Positions 36,579 to 44,286 of a DNA stretch of 64,000 nt are shown here, piece after piece; position 1 is the first letter of the stretch, and every line of letters begins with the position of its first letter. Source of the stretch: Hyphomicrobiales bacterium (GTDB taxonomy: Bacteria; Pseudomonadota; Alphaproteobacteria; Rhizobiales; Beijerinckiaceae); assembly GCA_027483895.1 (NCBI GenBank), contig JAIXTP010000002.1, positions 62,001 to 126,000 of the forward strand, given 5' to 3'. The position numbers were made by a program, and so were the translations under genes. The notes under the pieces were generated by a model that worked only from the letters and a program-made list of their open reading frames with translations, ran no database searches and was not told the origin of the DNA.

Positions 36579-37610
36579 ATGAACGACAAGTCCGACGACA
36601 AGACCAAAGCCGTCACCCAGACCGTCTCGAACGCGAAACTCCCCGGCGTCGAGGCGAAGATCCCCGCGGTCGAACCGGCAGCGCCGGCCGTTCCCGCGCA
36701 ATCGGTTCCCCTCAAAGCCAAGCCGACGACGCCCGTGGTGCCCATGGACCGCGTGCGCCCCGCGCCGAGCCTCGTGGCGCCGAAGCCGGCGGTTCCGATG
36801 ACGGGTCCCCTCGCGAACCCGCCCCCGGCGGTTCCGGCAAAGCCGACGGCCGCCGTTGCGAAGCCGCCCGTCGTCGCCGCCCCGCCCGCGAAGAAGCCCG
36901 CTTCCGTCAAGAAGCGCCCGCAGACGATCGCCGCAAAGCCCGTTCCGGTGATCGAGGCGAAGCCGACCCCTGCACCGGTCGCCGCCGTCGCGAAGCCCGA
37001 GGCGCTCGAGCCCGTGGCTGAAAAGAAAATCACGACCGCAGCGCCCGCTCTGGCCGCTCCGAAAAAAGTGCCGGCCCGAGCGCCCGTCCGCAAAGCTGCC
37101 GCTCCGCAGCGGATCGCGACTCCTGCCGCGGCTCTGCCTGAAAAGGCGACGAAGGCCGTCGCCGCGCCTGCGCCCGGGTCCCGTCCGGGACCGGCCCGCA
37201 AGCCTTCGGCGCCCGCCCCCGAACTCCCCGAGACCTTCGCTCGGGCCGCTACGGCGGGCCTCGACCGTTCGCGGGAAACCTTCGAGATGATGCGCGGATC
37301 GGCGGAGCGCGTCGCGGCCGGGCTCGAAAGCGGAGCCGAAACCGCCTCCCGCGGCCTGCACGAGATGCGCGAGCGCATGATCGAGGCGTGGCGCGAGCAG
37401 GCGGAAGCGACGCTCGACTTCATCCGCGCGGCGGGGTCCGTCCGGTCCGTCTCCGAGGCGGTCGAGCTCAACGCCGTCCATGCCCGCCGCCGTTTCGAGA
37501 CCGCCTCGGCCGGCTTCCGGGACATCGCGGGCGTCGCCGGCCGTACGTTGACCGAGACCGGCGAGACGGTGCGCAAGGCGATGACCGAGGGCCTGTCGCT
37601 CCGCCGCTGA
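36579..37610 (+). CDS. Lys/Pro/Ala-rich protein with C-terminal phasin-like domain
   Basis: A 343-aa protein in two parts. Residues about 1-210 are low-complexity Pro/Ala/Lys/Val (many AKP and KPA units, for example PPAKKPASVKKRPQ), strongly basic and disordered like histone-H1 tails. Residues about 215-343 form a helical phasin-like domain: TFARAATAGLDRSRETFEMM, then SGAETASRGLHEMRERMIEA and FIRAAGSVRSVSEAVELNAV. The order is the reverse of PhaF, where the AAKP tail is C-terminal. It may link PHA granules to DNA, by analogy only. It follows the phasin gene by 160 bp with a GAAGGAGA ribosome site. Confidence 0.8.
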   Translation: MNDKSDDKTKAVTQTVSNAKLPGVEAKIPAVEPAAPAVPAQSVPLKAKPTTPVVPMDRVRPAPSLVAPKPAVPMTGPLANPPPAVPAKPTAAVAKPPVVAAPPAKKPASVKKRPQTIAAKPVPVIEAKPTPAPVAAVAKPEALEPVAEKKITTAAPALAAPKKVPARAPVRKAAAPQRIATPAAALPEKATKAVAAPAPGSRPGPARKPSAPAPELPETFARAATAGLDRSRETFEMMRGSAERVAAGLESGAETASRGLHEMRERMIEAWREQAEATLDFIRAAGSVRSVSEAVELNAVHARRRFETASAGFRDIAGVAGRTLTETGETVRKAMTEGLSLRR

Positions 37611-37732
37611 ACGCGGTCGCGGCGACGGCCGGGCGGCGGGGCGCGGCACGGATCCGCGGAACTGCGCCGCCCCGCGCCTTTCGGCTTGAATTCCTGTCGC
37701 GGCGGGACTAGGTTCCCGCCGCGCTCGCAAGG

Positions 37733-37809
37733 GCAGCTGTAGCTCAGTTGGTTAGAGCACCAGATTGTGGATCTGGGGGTCCCCCGTTCGAGCCGGGGCA
37801 GCTGTACCA
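37733..37809 (+). tRNA. tRNA-His (anticodon GTG), A73, no G-1
   Basis: Full cloverleaf: acceptor GCAGCTG pairs with CAGCTGT (G1:U72 wobble at the end), D-arm GCTC/GAGC, anticodon stem CCAGA/TCTGG around TTGTGGA, and T-arm CCCCG-TTCGAGC-CGGGG. CCA is encoded. The base at 73 is A, not the C that pairs with an added G-1 in most bacteria. This is the known alphaproteobacterial variant form. Confidence 0.96.
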
Positions 37810-37922
37810 CTCACGCAAGACGTGATCCCACGGCGCGTCGTCGTTCGAAGCGACCGCGTCCTTTTACCGGACATCCGAAATCTTCGTCGCTCGTCTCGTG
37901 CGACCCTTCTTCTCCGCTCGAT

Positions 37923-37936
37923 TTGCCGGCGCGCAA
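37923..37936 (+). promoter_or_regulatory. FNR/NnrR-type box upstream of the DUF1858 gene
   Basis: TTG-CCGGCGCG-CAA, a perfect TTG-N8-CAA dyad in the extended form TTTGCCGGCGCGCAAA, 34 bp before the DUF1858 start codon. Same class as the two boxes at 40224 and 40274. Confidence 0.65.
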
Positions 37937-37970
37937 AGACCGGCGGGGCGGGCGCGGCTAGGAAGGGGGC

Positions 37971-38216
37971 ATGACCGAAGCCGCATCGAACCTCTCGAAA
38001 CGGACGCTCTCCACCACGCCGGTGGACGAGATCCTGCGCAGCTGCCCGCGCTCGGCGGAAGTGTTCATCCACCGCCGGATGCATTGCGTGGGCTGCCCCA
38101 TCGCGTCCTTCCATTCCGTGGAGGACGCGTGCAGCGAACACGGGCAGGAACTCGAGGACTTCGTGGCGGATCTGTGGGCGGCCATGGCCGAGCCCCTGCC
38201 GCGGAACGAGGGCTGA
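37971..38216 (+). CDS. DUF1858 domain protein
   Basis: An 81-aa protein with a DUF1858 (ScdA-N-like) fold: STTPVDEILRSCPRSAEVFI, then HRRMHCVGCPIASFHSVEDA. Paired Cys (CVGC) and the earlier Cys may bind a metal or form a disulfide; the domain is often linked to hybrid-cluster or nitrosative-stress proteins and to electron-transfer partners. It has its own FNR-type box. Its stop is adjacent to the Crp/Fnr gene on the other strand. Confidence 0.85.
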   Translation: MTEAASNLSKRTLSTTPVDEILRSCPRSAEVFIHRRMHCVGCPIASFHSVEDACSEHGQELEDFVADLWAAMAEPLPRNEG

Positions 38217-38912
38217 TCAGGCCTCGCGGCCTTCGGCGAGCATGAACAGCCCGTGCGCGTCGACGACCAGCAGCTTCTGGCGGCCGGCCCGCACATAGCC
38301 CGCCGTTTCCCATGCGCTGATCAGCCGGCTCACGGTGTAGAGGGTCGTGCCGGTCATTTCGGCGATGTCCTGCCGCGACAGGGGCAGGTCGATCAGAATG
38401 CCGTCTTCCGTCTTCCGACCCGCCCGCCCCGCCAGCCGCAGGACGGCATGCGCGACGCGGCGTTCGACCTGCTGGGTCGACATCTCGACGACGCGGGTAT
38501 GGCTGTCCTCGAGCCGCTTGCCGATGGTCTTCATCATCACCGCGGAGAGGGCCGGGACCTTCTCGGCAAGGCTTTCCCATGCCCCGTTCGGCCAGACGAG
38601 GACGACGCTGTCTTCCACCGCCGCCGCGGTCGCGGGATAGGTCTCATGCCCCATCGTGATCGCGATCCCGAACAATTCGCCGGGCGTGACGAAGCGGATG
38701 ACGACCTGCCGTCCGTCGGGCGTCAGCTTGAAGACGCGCAGATGGCCGTGCAGCAGCAGGAAGAAGGAGGTCGAGGGCGCGCCCTGCTCGAAGACCGCGG
38801 CATCCTTCGGGAAACGGACGGAGCGCGCCTCGCGCATCACGGTGGAGAGCGCGTCGTCGTCCAGCCCGGCGAATTGCGGGAGCGAGGCGATCAGGGAGCG
38901 GTCGAGCGGCAT
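38217..38912 (-). CDS. Crp/Fnr-family transcriptional regulator (NnrR/Dnr-like)
   Basis: A 231-aa regulator. The cyclic-nucleotide-binding-like domain (about 10-125) has FLLLHGHLRVFKLTPDGRQV. The C-terminal HTH (about 150-220) has LPLSRQDIAEMTGTTLYTVS, followed by RLISAWETAGYV. The recognition helix contains the E-x-x-S-R type contact set (TxYTVSR) that fits TTG-N8-CAA sites. The protein has no Cys, so it cannot carry the FNR 4Fe-4S cluster; NnrR/Dnr haem-type sensing of NO is the best guess. GATCCCCC lies before the ATG. Nearby targets would be nirK, pseudoazurin and the DUF1858 gene. Confidence 0.88.
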   Translation of the reverse strand: MPLDRSLIASLPQFAGLDDDALSTVMREARSVRFPKDAAVFEQGAPSTSFFLLLHGHLRVFKLTPDGRQVVIRFVTPGELFGIAITMGHETYPATAAAVEDSVVLVWPNGAWESLAEKVPALSAVMMKTIGKRLEDSHTRVVEMSTQQVERRVAHAVLRLAGRAGRKTEDGILIDLPLSRQDIAEMTGTTLYTVSRLISAWETAGYVRAGRQKLLVVDAHGLFMLAEGREA

Positions 38913-38995
38913 CGGGGGATCTCCGCCGGTAAGAGGCCGGACCGTAGCCGTTCGGACGCGTTGCGGAAACTTCGGGACAGTCCCGATACGCGGAA

Positions 38996-39018
38996 GGGCC
39001 CGGGGAGTTCCCGGGCCC
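38996..39018. terminator. GC-rich hairpin behind nirK
   Basis: Perfect 9-bp stem GGGCCCGGG (38996-39004) and CCCGGGCCC (39010-39018), loop GAGTT, 23 bp beyond the nirK stop on the minus strand. No clear T-run follows, so it may be a weak terminator or an RNA-stabilising hairpin. Confidence 0.55.
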
Positions 39019-39041
39019 TGTCCTGCGCCTTACGGATGTCC

Positions 39042-40154
39042 TCAATGACCGACGGCCTGGGCCGACCGGGTGGGGTTGTGATCCTTGAAGACGACCGGGT
39101 TGTCCGGACCGTCGACCTGAAGGATGCCCGCCAGCCCCTTTTCGACCCGGCTCAGCGCATGGTCGACGAGGATGTAGTTGCCGGGAACCTCGACCTTGAA
39201 GTCCACGAAGGTGGCGCCGCCGGGAGGCACGGTCACCGTCTGCACGTCCTTCACCACGCCCGAGGTCGCAGACCCCATCGGATAGACCTTGTCGAAGATC
39301 TCGCCGATCACGTGGAACGAGGAGGTGAAGTTCGGGCCACCGACGCCGAAGAAGATCCGGACGGTCTCGCCCGTCTTGGCCTTCAGCGGCTTGTTCTTGG
39401 CGATGGCGCCGACGGCGCCGTTGAAGACGAAGAATTCCGGCCGCTCGTTGACGAGCTTGTCGTAGCTCTCGGTCAGTTCGCCCTTCGCGCCGATCTTCTC
39501 CTCCGTGTAGATCTCGCCCTGCATCACGTAGAACTCGCGATCCACCTTCGGCAGGCCGCCTTCGGGCTCGACGAGGATCAGGCCGTACATCCCGTTGGAG
39601 ATGTGCTGGGCCACCATCGGCGTCGCGCAGTGATAGACGTAGAGGCCCGGGTTCATCGCCTTGAACTCGAAGCCGCGACCCTCGCCGGGCGCCGCCTCCG
39701 TCGCCTTCGCACCGCCGCCGGGGCCGGTGACCGCGTGGAAGTCGACATTGTGCATCATCACGCTGTCGTCCTTGTTCTTCAGCGAGACCTCCACGGTGTC
39801 GCCGACCTTCACGCGGACGAAGGGACCCGGGACCTTGTCGTTGAAGGTCCAATATTTGTAGGTCGCGCCGTCGGCCAACTGGCCGGTCACTTCGGTCGTC
39901 TCGAAGTCGACCTTCACCCGGCGGGGGCCGCGGGCGCCGATCGGCCCGGGCAGATCCGTCGGATCGCGCACCACGTCCACGATGCTCGCCACGGTCTTGG
40001 CCGCTTCGGCATGGCCGGTCGCGGCGGACGCCATATGGACCTTGCCCTCCATGGCCGACGCGCCGAGCGTCGCTGCCGCAAGCAGAGCCGCCGCGGCGAC
40101 GCCTGCGAAGAGCGGATTGCGGGGAAGGGCGGAACGGGCGGGTTTCATCTTCAT
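39042..40154 (-). CDS. nirK: Copper nitrite reductase (class II type)
   Basis: A 370-aa periplasmic NirK, two cupredoxin domains. Signal peptide about 1-34 (hydrophobic AGVAAAALLAAATLGASA). Type-1 ligands His135, Cys176, His184, Met189; type-2 ligands His140, His175, His332; catalytic Asp138 and His281. The linker of eight residues between Cys176 and His184 is the class II (AniA-like) form. It resembles the C-terminal part of the other NirK in this window, without the extra cupredoxin. FNR-type box at 40224-40237 lies 70 bp upstream. The probable electron donor pseudoazurin is encoded divergently. Confidence 0.96.
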   Translation of the reverse strand: MKMKPARSALPRNPLFAGVAAAALLAAATLGASAMEGKVHMASAATGHAEAAKTVASIVDVVRDPTDLPGPIGARGPRRVKVDFETTEVTGQLADGATYKYWTFNDKVPGPFVRVKVGDTVEVSLKNKDDSVMMHNVDFHAVTGPGGGAKATEAAPGEGRGFEFKAMNPGLYVYHCATPMVAQHISNGMYGLILVEPEGGLPKVDREFYVMQGEIYTEEKIGAKGELTESYDKLVNERPEFFVFNGAVGAIAKNKPLKAKTGETVRIFFGVGGPNFTSSFHVIGEIFDKVYPMGSATSGVVKDVQTVTVPPGGATFVDFKVEVPGNYILVDHALSRVEKGLAGILQVDGPDNPVVFKDHNPTRSAQAVGH

Positions 40155-40223
40155 CTCCTTCGTCGGGCGCCGCCTCGGGCGCCTCGAATGACCGGACCAT
40201 AAGAAGGGCCCGGCTCACGCTCT

Positions 40224-40237
40224 TTGCTTTTGCGCAA
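40224..40237. promoter_or_regulatory. FNR/NnrR-type box (nirK side)
   Basis: TTG-CTTTTGCG-CAA; perfect TTG-N8-CAA dyad 70 bp upstream of the nirK start. Confidence 0.7.
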
Positions 40238-40273
40238 GGAAGGCCCCGGGTTCGGCAGAGGGCTTCATTCTGT

Positions 40274-40287
40274 TTGTTCCGGCGCAA
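40274..40287. promoter_or_regulatory. FNR/NnrR-type box (pseudoazurin side)
   Basis: TTG-TTCCGGCG-CAA; perfect TTG-N8-CAA dyad, flanked as TTTGTTCCGGCGCAAA, 57 bp upstream of the pseudoazurin start. Two separate boxes serve the divergent pair. Confidence 0.72.
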
Positions 40288-40344
40288 ACAGGGGCGTCCG
40301 CCGCGCGGCTAGGAACGAGGCATCACTTCAAGAGGAGAAGAGCG

Positions 40345-40800
40345 ATGTCTCTCGCCCGCCTGTCCCTGCCGATCGCCGCCGCAGCCTTCGCCTTCGCGGC
40401 CGGTTCGGCCTCCGCCGCCGAGATCGAGGTGCGCATGCTCAACCGGGGCGCCGATGGCCCGATGGTGTTCGAGCCCGCTTTCGTGAAGGCCGCGCCGGGC
40501 GACGTGATCCGCTTCGTCCCGACCGACAAGGGGCACAATGCCGAGACCATCGAGGGCATGCTTCCCGAAGGCACCGCCGTCGTGGTCGGCAAGATGAACG
40601 AGGAGCTGACCCTCAAGGTCGAGAAATCCGGCGTCTACGGCCTCAAATGCAAGCCGCATTACGCCATGGGCATGGTCGCGCTGGTCGTGGTCGGCGAGCC
40701 CGGTTCCGTCGACGCGGCCAAGGCCGTCCAGCATCCGGGCAAGGCGAAGACCGTCTTCGCGCAGCTCTTCGAACGCGCGGGCGCCGCGGCGTCCCGCTGA
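40345..40800 (+). CDS. Pseudoazurin (periplasmic blue copper protein)
   Basis: A 151-aa type-1 copper protein, signal peptide 1-24 (ends SASA/A). Cu ligands are His64 (KGHNAET), Cys102, His105 and Met110 (LKCKPHYAMGM), exactly the pseudoazurin pattern. It would carry electrons to NirK. The ATG follows AGAGGAG. Divergent from nirK and followed by ccoG after 43 bp. The C-terminal tail (115-151) is longer than in most pseudoazurins. Confidence 0.95.
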   Translation: MSLARLSLPIAAAAFAFAAGSASAAEIEVRMLNRGADGPMVFEPAFVKAAPGDVIRFVPTDKGHNAETIEGMLPEGTAVVVGKMNEELTLKVEKSGVYGLKCKPHYAMGMVALVVVGEPGSVDAAKAVQHPGKAKTVFAQLFERAGAAASR

Positions 40801-40843
40801 TCCGTCCGCATCCCCGTCCGGCACTTGCGAGAGGCCTTCCCCC

Positions 40844-42259
40844 ATGGTCGCCCTCGACGTTTCCCACTCCCGCCGCCGCCGCGTGTCCGACGCGGCGGTT
40901 CCCCAAAGCGTGAAGGGACGGTTCCGCCGGCTCAAGACGCGGATCGCCGTCGCGGGCTCCGCGGTGTTCTTCCTGCTGCCCTGGATCCCGTGGAACCGGG
41001 GCGAAGGCCGGCCCTACGGCGCCGTGACGTTCGATCTCGCCGCGGGCCGCTTCCATCTCTTCGGCCTCGAGCTGCGGACGCAGGAACTCTATTTCCTCAC
41101 GGGCTTCCTGCTCTTCGCCGCTCTCGGCCTCATCCTCGCCAATGCGATCGCGGGGCGGGTCTGGTGCGGCTTCGCCTGCCCGCACACGGTGTGGAGCGAC
41201 GCCTTCCTGTTCATCGAGCGGCTCGTGGAGGGCGACCGGCGCGAGCGGCTGAAGAAACGAGAGGCGAGGCTCTCGGGCCGCCGCATCGCCGAGATCGCGA
41301 CGAAGCACGCGCTCTGGATCGCGCTGTCGGCTGCGGTCGGCATCGGCACCGTGCTTTATTTCGGCGACGCGCGCGTCCTGCTCGCGGATCTCGTGGGCGG
41401 ACGCGCGGATCCGATCGCCTACGGCCTCGCGGCCTCCGTCGCGGTCACCGTTTACGCGCTGGGCGGCTTCTTCCGCGAGACGATGTGCAAATTCATGTGC
41501 CCGTGGCCGCGGCTGCAGGGCGCCATCTGGGATCCCGAGGCGCTCTCGGTCACCTATCGCGACATGCGCGGCGAGCCCCGCACCTCGCCCAAGAAGGCGG
41601 TCGAACTCCGCGCGGCCGGAAAGCCCGCGGGCGATTGCGTGGATTGCGACCTCTGCGTCGCGGTGTGCCCGATGGGCATCGATATCCGGCAGGGGCCGAG
41701 CATCGCCTGCATCAATTGCGGCCTGTGCGTCGACGCCTGCGACGGCGTGATGGGCAAGCTGTCCCGCGCCCGTGGGCTCATCGACTTCGTCGCATGGACC
41801 GAGATCGAGGCGCTCCGGCGCGGCGAGAAGCCGCTCGCTCCGCGCATCGTGCGGCCGAAGACGGCGGCGCTCGCGGCGGCATTGTTCGGGCTCGTCTTCG
41901 CGGCGGGGCTGACGCTCGAATTGCGCGTCGAGACCGCGATGAGCGTGCAGCACGACCGCAATCCGTTGTCCGTGCGCCTCTCCGACGGCCGCGTGCGGAA
42001 CGGATACACCCTTCGCGTGTCGAACAAGACCGATCAGGAACGCCGCCTGAAGCTCGAAGTGCTGGCGGCGGCCCCGGTCGAAGTCGCGGTGATCGGCGGG
42101 GAGACCGCGGCCGGCGAGATCCTGCTGCCGCCCGATGCGGACCGCGAGATCCGCGTCACCGTCGCCGCCCGGCCCGAAGCGGCCGGACCGTTGACCTTCG
42201 TCGGCGTCGACCCCGCCACGGGGCAGGACGTCCGCATCTCCGACACCTTCATCCGCTAG
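40844..42259 (+). CDS. ccoG: Cytochrome c oxidase accessory protein CcoG/FixG/RdxA
   Basis: A 471-aa membrane-bound polyferredoxin. The N-terminal membrane region carries GRVWCGFACPHTVWSD and CKFMCPWPRLQG, and two 4Fe-4S motifs follow: CVDCDLCVAVCPMGID and CINCGLCVDAC. The C-terminal Ig-like FixG domain is periplasmic. CcoG acts in copper delivery to cbb3 oxidase by reducing Cu(II). No cco structural genes are here; its place after pseudoazurin suggests service to the copper enzymes of this cluster. Confidence 0.94.
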   Translation: MVALDVSHSRRRRVSDAAVPQSVKGRFRRLKTRIAVAGSAVFFLLPWIPWNRGEGRPYGAVTFDLAAGRFHLFGLELRTQELYFLTGFLLFAALGLILANAIAGRVWCGFACPHTVWSDAFLFIERLVEGDRRERLKKREARLSGRRIAEIATKHALWIALSAAVGIGTVLYFGDARVLLADLVGGRADPIAYGLAASVAVTVYALGGFFRETMCKFMCPWPRLQGAIWDPEALSVTYRDMRGEPRTSPKKAVELRAAGKPAGDCVDCDLCVAVCPMGIDIRQGPSIACINCGLCVDACDGVMGKLSRARGLIDFVAWTEIEALRRGEKPLAPRIVRPKTAALAAALFGLVFAAGLTLELRVETAMSVQHDRNPLSVRLSDGRVRNGYTLRVSNKTDQERRLKLEVLAAAPVEVAVIGGETAAGEILLPPDADREIRVTVAARPEAAGPLTFVGVDPATGQDVRISDTFIR

Positions 42260-42268
42260 AGGCGCATC

Positions 42269-43456
42269 ATGTCACCGGTTCCGCGCTACAAACCCTTCGC
42301 CGGCCCCGCGGTGTTCACCCAAGGCTTCAGGCCGTTCTTCCTGCTCGCGGGGGTTCACGCCGCCGTGGCGGTGCCCGTCTGGCTCGCGCTTCGCGCCGGC
42401 GCCTTCGACCTGCCGACGCTGTGGTCGCCGCAGCATCTGCATGCGCATGAAATGCTGTTCGGCTATCTCGGCGCGGTGGTCGCGGGCTTCCTGCTCACCG
42501 CGGTTCCGAATTGGACGGGGCGTCTGCCGCTCCAAGGCCCGCCCCTCATCGGCCTCGTGGCGCTCTGGGTGCTGGCGCGGACGGCGGCGCCCTTTTCCGG
42601 CCTTCTGGGTCCGGTCGCATGGGCCGCGGCGGATCTCGCCTTCCCGCTCGCGCTGCTCGCCGCCATCGCCCGCGAGATCGTCGCGGGCAAGAACTGGCGC
42701 AATCTGAAGGTTCTGGTGCTGCTCACGCTGCTGCTGGCCGCAAATCTGGGCTACCACCTCGAAATCGCGTTCCACGGCCATCCGCTTTATGCCGAGCGCG
42801 CCGCCATGGCCGCCATGGTGATGCTGGTCGGGCTGATCGGCGGGCGCATCGTGCCGAGCTTCACGCTCAATCGGTTGCGCCCGCGCGGCGGGCGCCTGCC
42901 CGCCTCCTTCGGGACGCCGGATAAAGCCGCGATGATCGCGGGCGGCGTCGCGCTCGTCGCATGGACGCTGCGCCCCGACTCGCGCATCACGGCGGCGCTC
43001 GCGGCGCTCGCCGGGGTGCTGCATGTGATCCGCTGGGCCCGCTGGGCGGGCGACCGGACGGTGCGCGAGCCGATCCTGCTGGTCCTGCATCTCGCTTATC
43101 TCTTCATCCCGATCGGCTTTCTGCTCGTCGCGGCGGAGGTCCTGACCGCGTCCGTCGGTCCCGTCGCCGCCGTTCATGCATGGGGCGTCGGTGCGTTCGG
43201 ACTGATGCCGCTCGCGGTGATGACGCGCGCCTCGCTGGGGCATACGGGCCACGCTCTTTCGGCCGGCGTCGTCACGGTGGCCGGTTATGCGGCCATGTTC
43301 GCGGCCGGTCTGCTCCGCATCGGCGCGGCGACCTCGGCACCTTGGGCCGAGCCGCTGCTCCTCGCCTCGGCGGCGGCGTGGTGTGCGGCTTTCGCGGCCT
43401 TTCTGATAGGCTTCGGGCCGATCCTCACGCGCCCCGCCTTCCGTCGGCCCGCCTGA
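42269..43456 (+). CDS. nnrS: NnrS family protein (haem-copper NO-stress protein)
   Basis: A 395-aa protein with about twelve helices. The family motif SPQHLHAHEMLFGYLGAVVA leads into GFLLTAVPNWTG; further HMxxxx His residues occur at GHTGHALSAGV. NnrS members carry haem and copper and relieve nitrosative stress in denitrifiers. It starts 9 bp after ccoG and is followed by the DUF411 gene after 16 bp. Confidence 0.94.
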   Translation: MSPVPRYKPFAGPAVFTQGFRPFFLLAGVHAAVAVPVWLALRAGAFDLPTLWSPQHLHAHEMLFGYLGAVVAGFLLTAVPNWTGRLPLQGPPLIGLVALWVLARTAAPFSGLLGPVAWAAADLAFPLALLAAIAREIVAGKNWRNLKVLVLLTLLLAANLGYHLEIAFHGHPLYAERAAMAAMVMLVGLIGGRIVPSFTLNRLRPRGGRLPASFGTPDKAAMIAGGVALVAWTLRPDSRITAALAALAGVLHVIRWARWAGDRTVREPILLVLHLAYLFIPIGFLLVAAEVLTASVGPVAAVHAWGVGAFGLMPLAVMTRASLGHTGHALSAGVVTVAGYAAMFAAGLLRIGAATSAPWAEPLLLASAAAWCAAFAAFLIGFGPILTRPAFRRPA

Positions 43457-43472
43457 TTTCCGGGAGAATGCG

Positions 43473-43937
43473 ATGATCGACCGCCGTTCCTTCCTCGCCG
43501 CCGGCACCGCGCTGCTCGTCGCGGCGCCCCTGCGCGCGCAATCGGTTCCGCCGATCCGCGTCTTCAAGGATCCGGATTGCGGTTGCTGCGGTACATGGGC
43601 CGCGCGCCTGAGGGCGGCGGGTCTTCAGGTCCGCGTCGAGGAGACGCGCGATCTCGCGACCGTGCGGGCGCGGCTCGGCGTGCCCGACGCGATGGCGTCC
43701 TGTCACACGGCTGAGTTCGGCGACTACGTGCTGGAAGGCCATGTGCCGCCGGCGGAAATCCGCCGGCTCGTCGCCGAACGGCCCGTCTGCCGCGGACTGG
43801 CCGTGCCCGGAATGCCCGTCGGGTCTCCGGGCATGGAGACGCCGGGCGCCGTTCCCGACGTCTATGACGTGATGCTGTTCGGCGGTTGCGGCGGCCCCGA
43901 GGTCTTCGCGCGGTATCGCGGGACGGAGCGGATCTGA
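43473..43937 (+). CDS. DUF411 (CopG-like) periplasmic metal-binding protein
   Basis: A 154-aa exported protein with a Tat/Sec-like leader MIDRRSFLAAGTALLVAAP. The DUF411 core has FKDPDCGCCGTWAARL (Cys36, Cys38, Cys39) and MASCHTAEFGDYVLEGHVPP, with GMPVGSPGME containing a Met-rich loop. DUF411 proteins bind copper or reduce oxidised metal sites in the periplasm. Its position at the end of the pseudoazurin-ccoG-nnrS unit suggests copper supply to NirK or pseudoazurin. It converges with the rhodanese gene across 4 bp. Confidence 0.87.
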   Translation: MIDRRSFLAAGTALLVAAPLRAQSVPPIRVFKDPDCGCCGTWAARLRAAGLQVRVEETRDLATVRARLGVPDAMASCHTAEFGDYVLEGHVPPAEIRRLVAERPVCRGLAVPGMPVGSPGMETPGAVPDVYDVMLFGGCGGPEVFARYRGTERI

Positions 43938-43941
43938 CCGC

Positions 43942-44286
43942 TCAGGCCTCGATCGCGCCGCCTCGGGCGATCCAGCCGCCCGTGCCCGGCGCGTAATGCA
44001 CGGCCTCGCGGCCCGCCGCGCGGACCTCGCGCAGAGCGCGGAGGGAGCGCCCTCCGGCCTGACAGACGAGGATCACCGGCCCGTCATGAGGCGGGAGGTC
44101 GGCGGGCGAGAAGCGCGAGAGCGGCAGGTTGACCGCGCCCGGAATGTGCCCATTGGCGAACTCGTTCGGCTCGCGCACGTCGATGATCGGCGTGCCCGCA
44201 TCCACGGCCCGCAGCATCGCCTCGTGATCGACGGTCAGGTCGGCGCCGCCGCCGCCGAGCAGCCCTTTGAGGAAGCCCAGCATCAC
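43942..44286 (-). CDS. Rhodanese-domain sulfurtransferase
   Basis: A 114-aa single rhodanese domain. Motifs TPIIDVREPNEFANGHIPGA and ILVCQAGGRSLRA, with catalytic Cys75 in a six-residue CQAGGR loop. A Gly-rich N-terminus precedes the domain. The last gene of the BigR-like operon; the start overlaps the AhpD-like stop (ATGA). Proposed role: persulfide transfer or sulfide detoxification, as in YgaP. Confidence 0.92.
   Translation of the reverse strand: MMLGFLKGLLGGGGADLTVDHEAMLRAVDAGTPIIDVREPNEFANGHIPGAVNLPLSRFSPADLPPHDGPVILVCQAGGRSLRALREVRAAGREAVHYAPGTGGWIARGGAIEA

Noticed and set aside
40844-42259. NosR or NapH instead of CcoG
   Set aside because: The C-terminal FixG Ig-like domain and the GRVWCGFACPHTVW pattern favour CcoG; no nos or nap genes are near.
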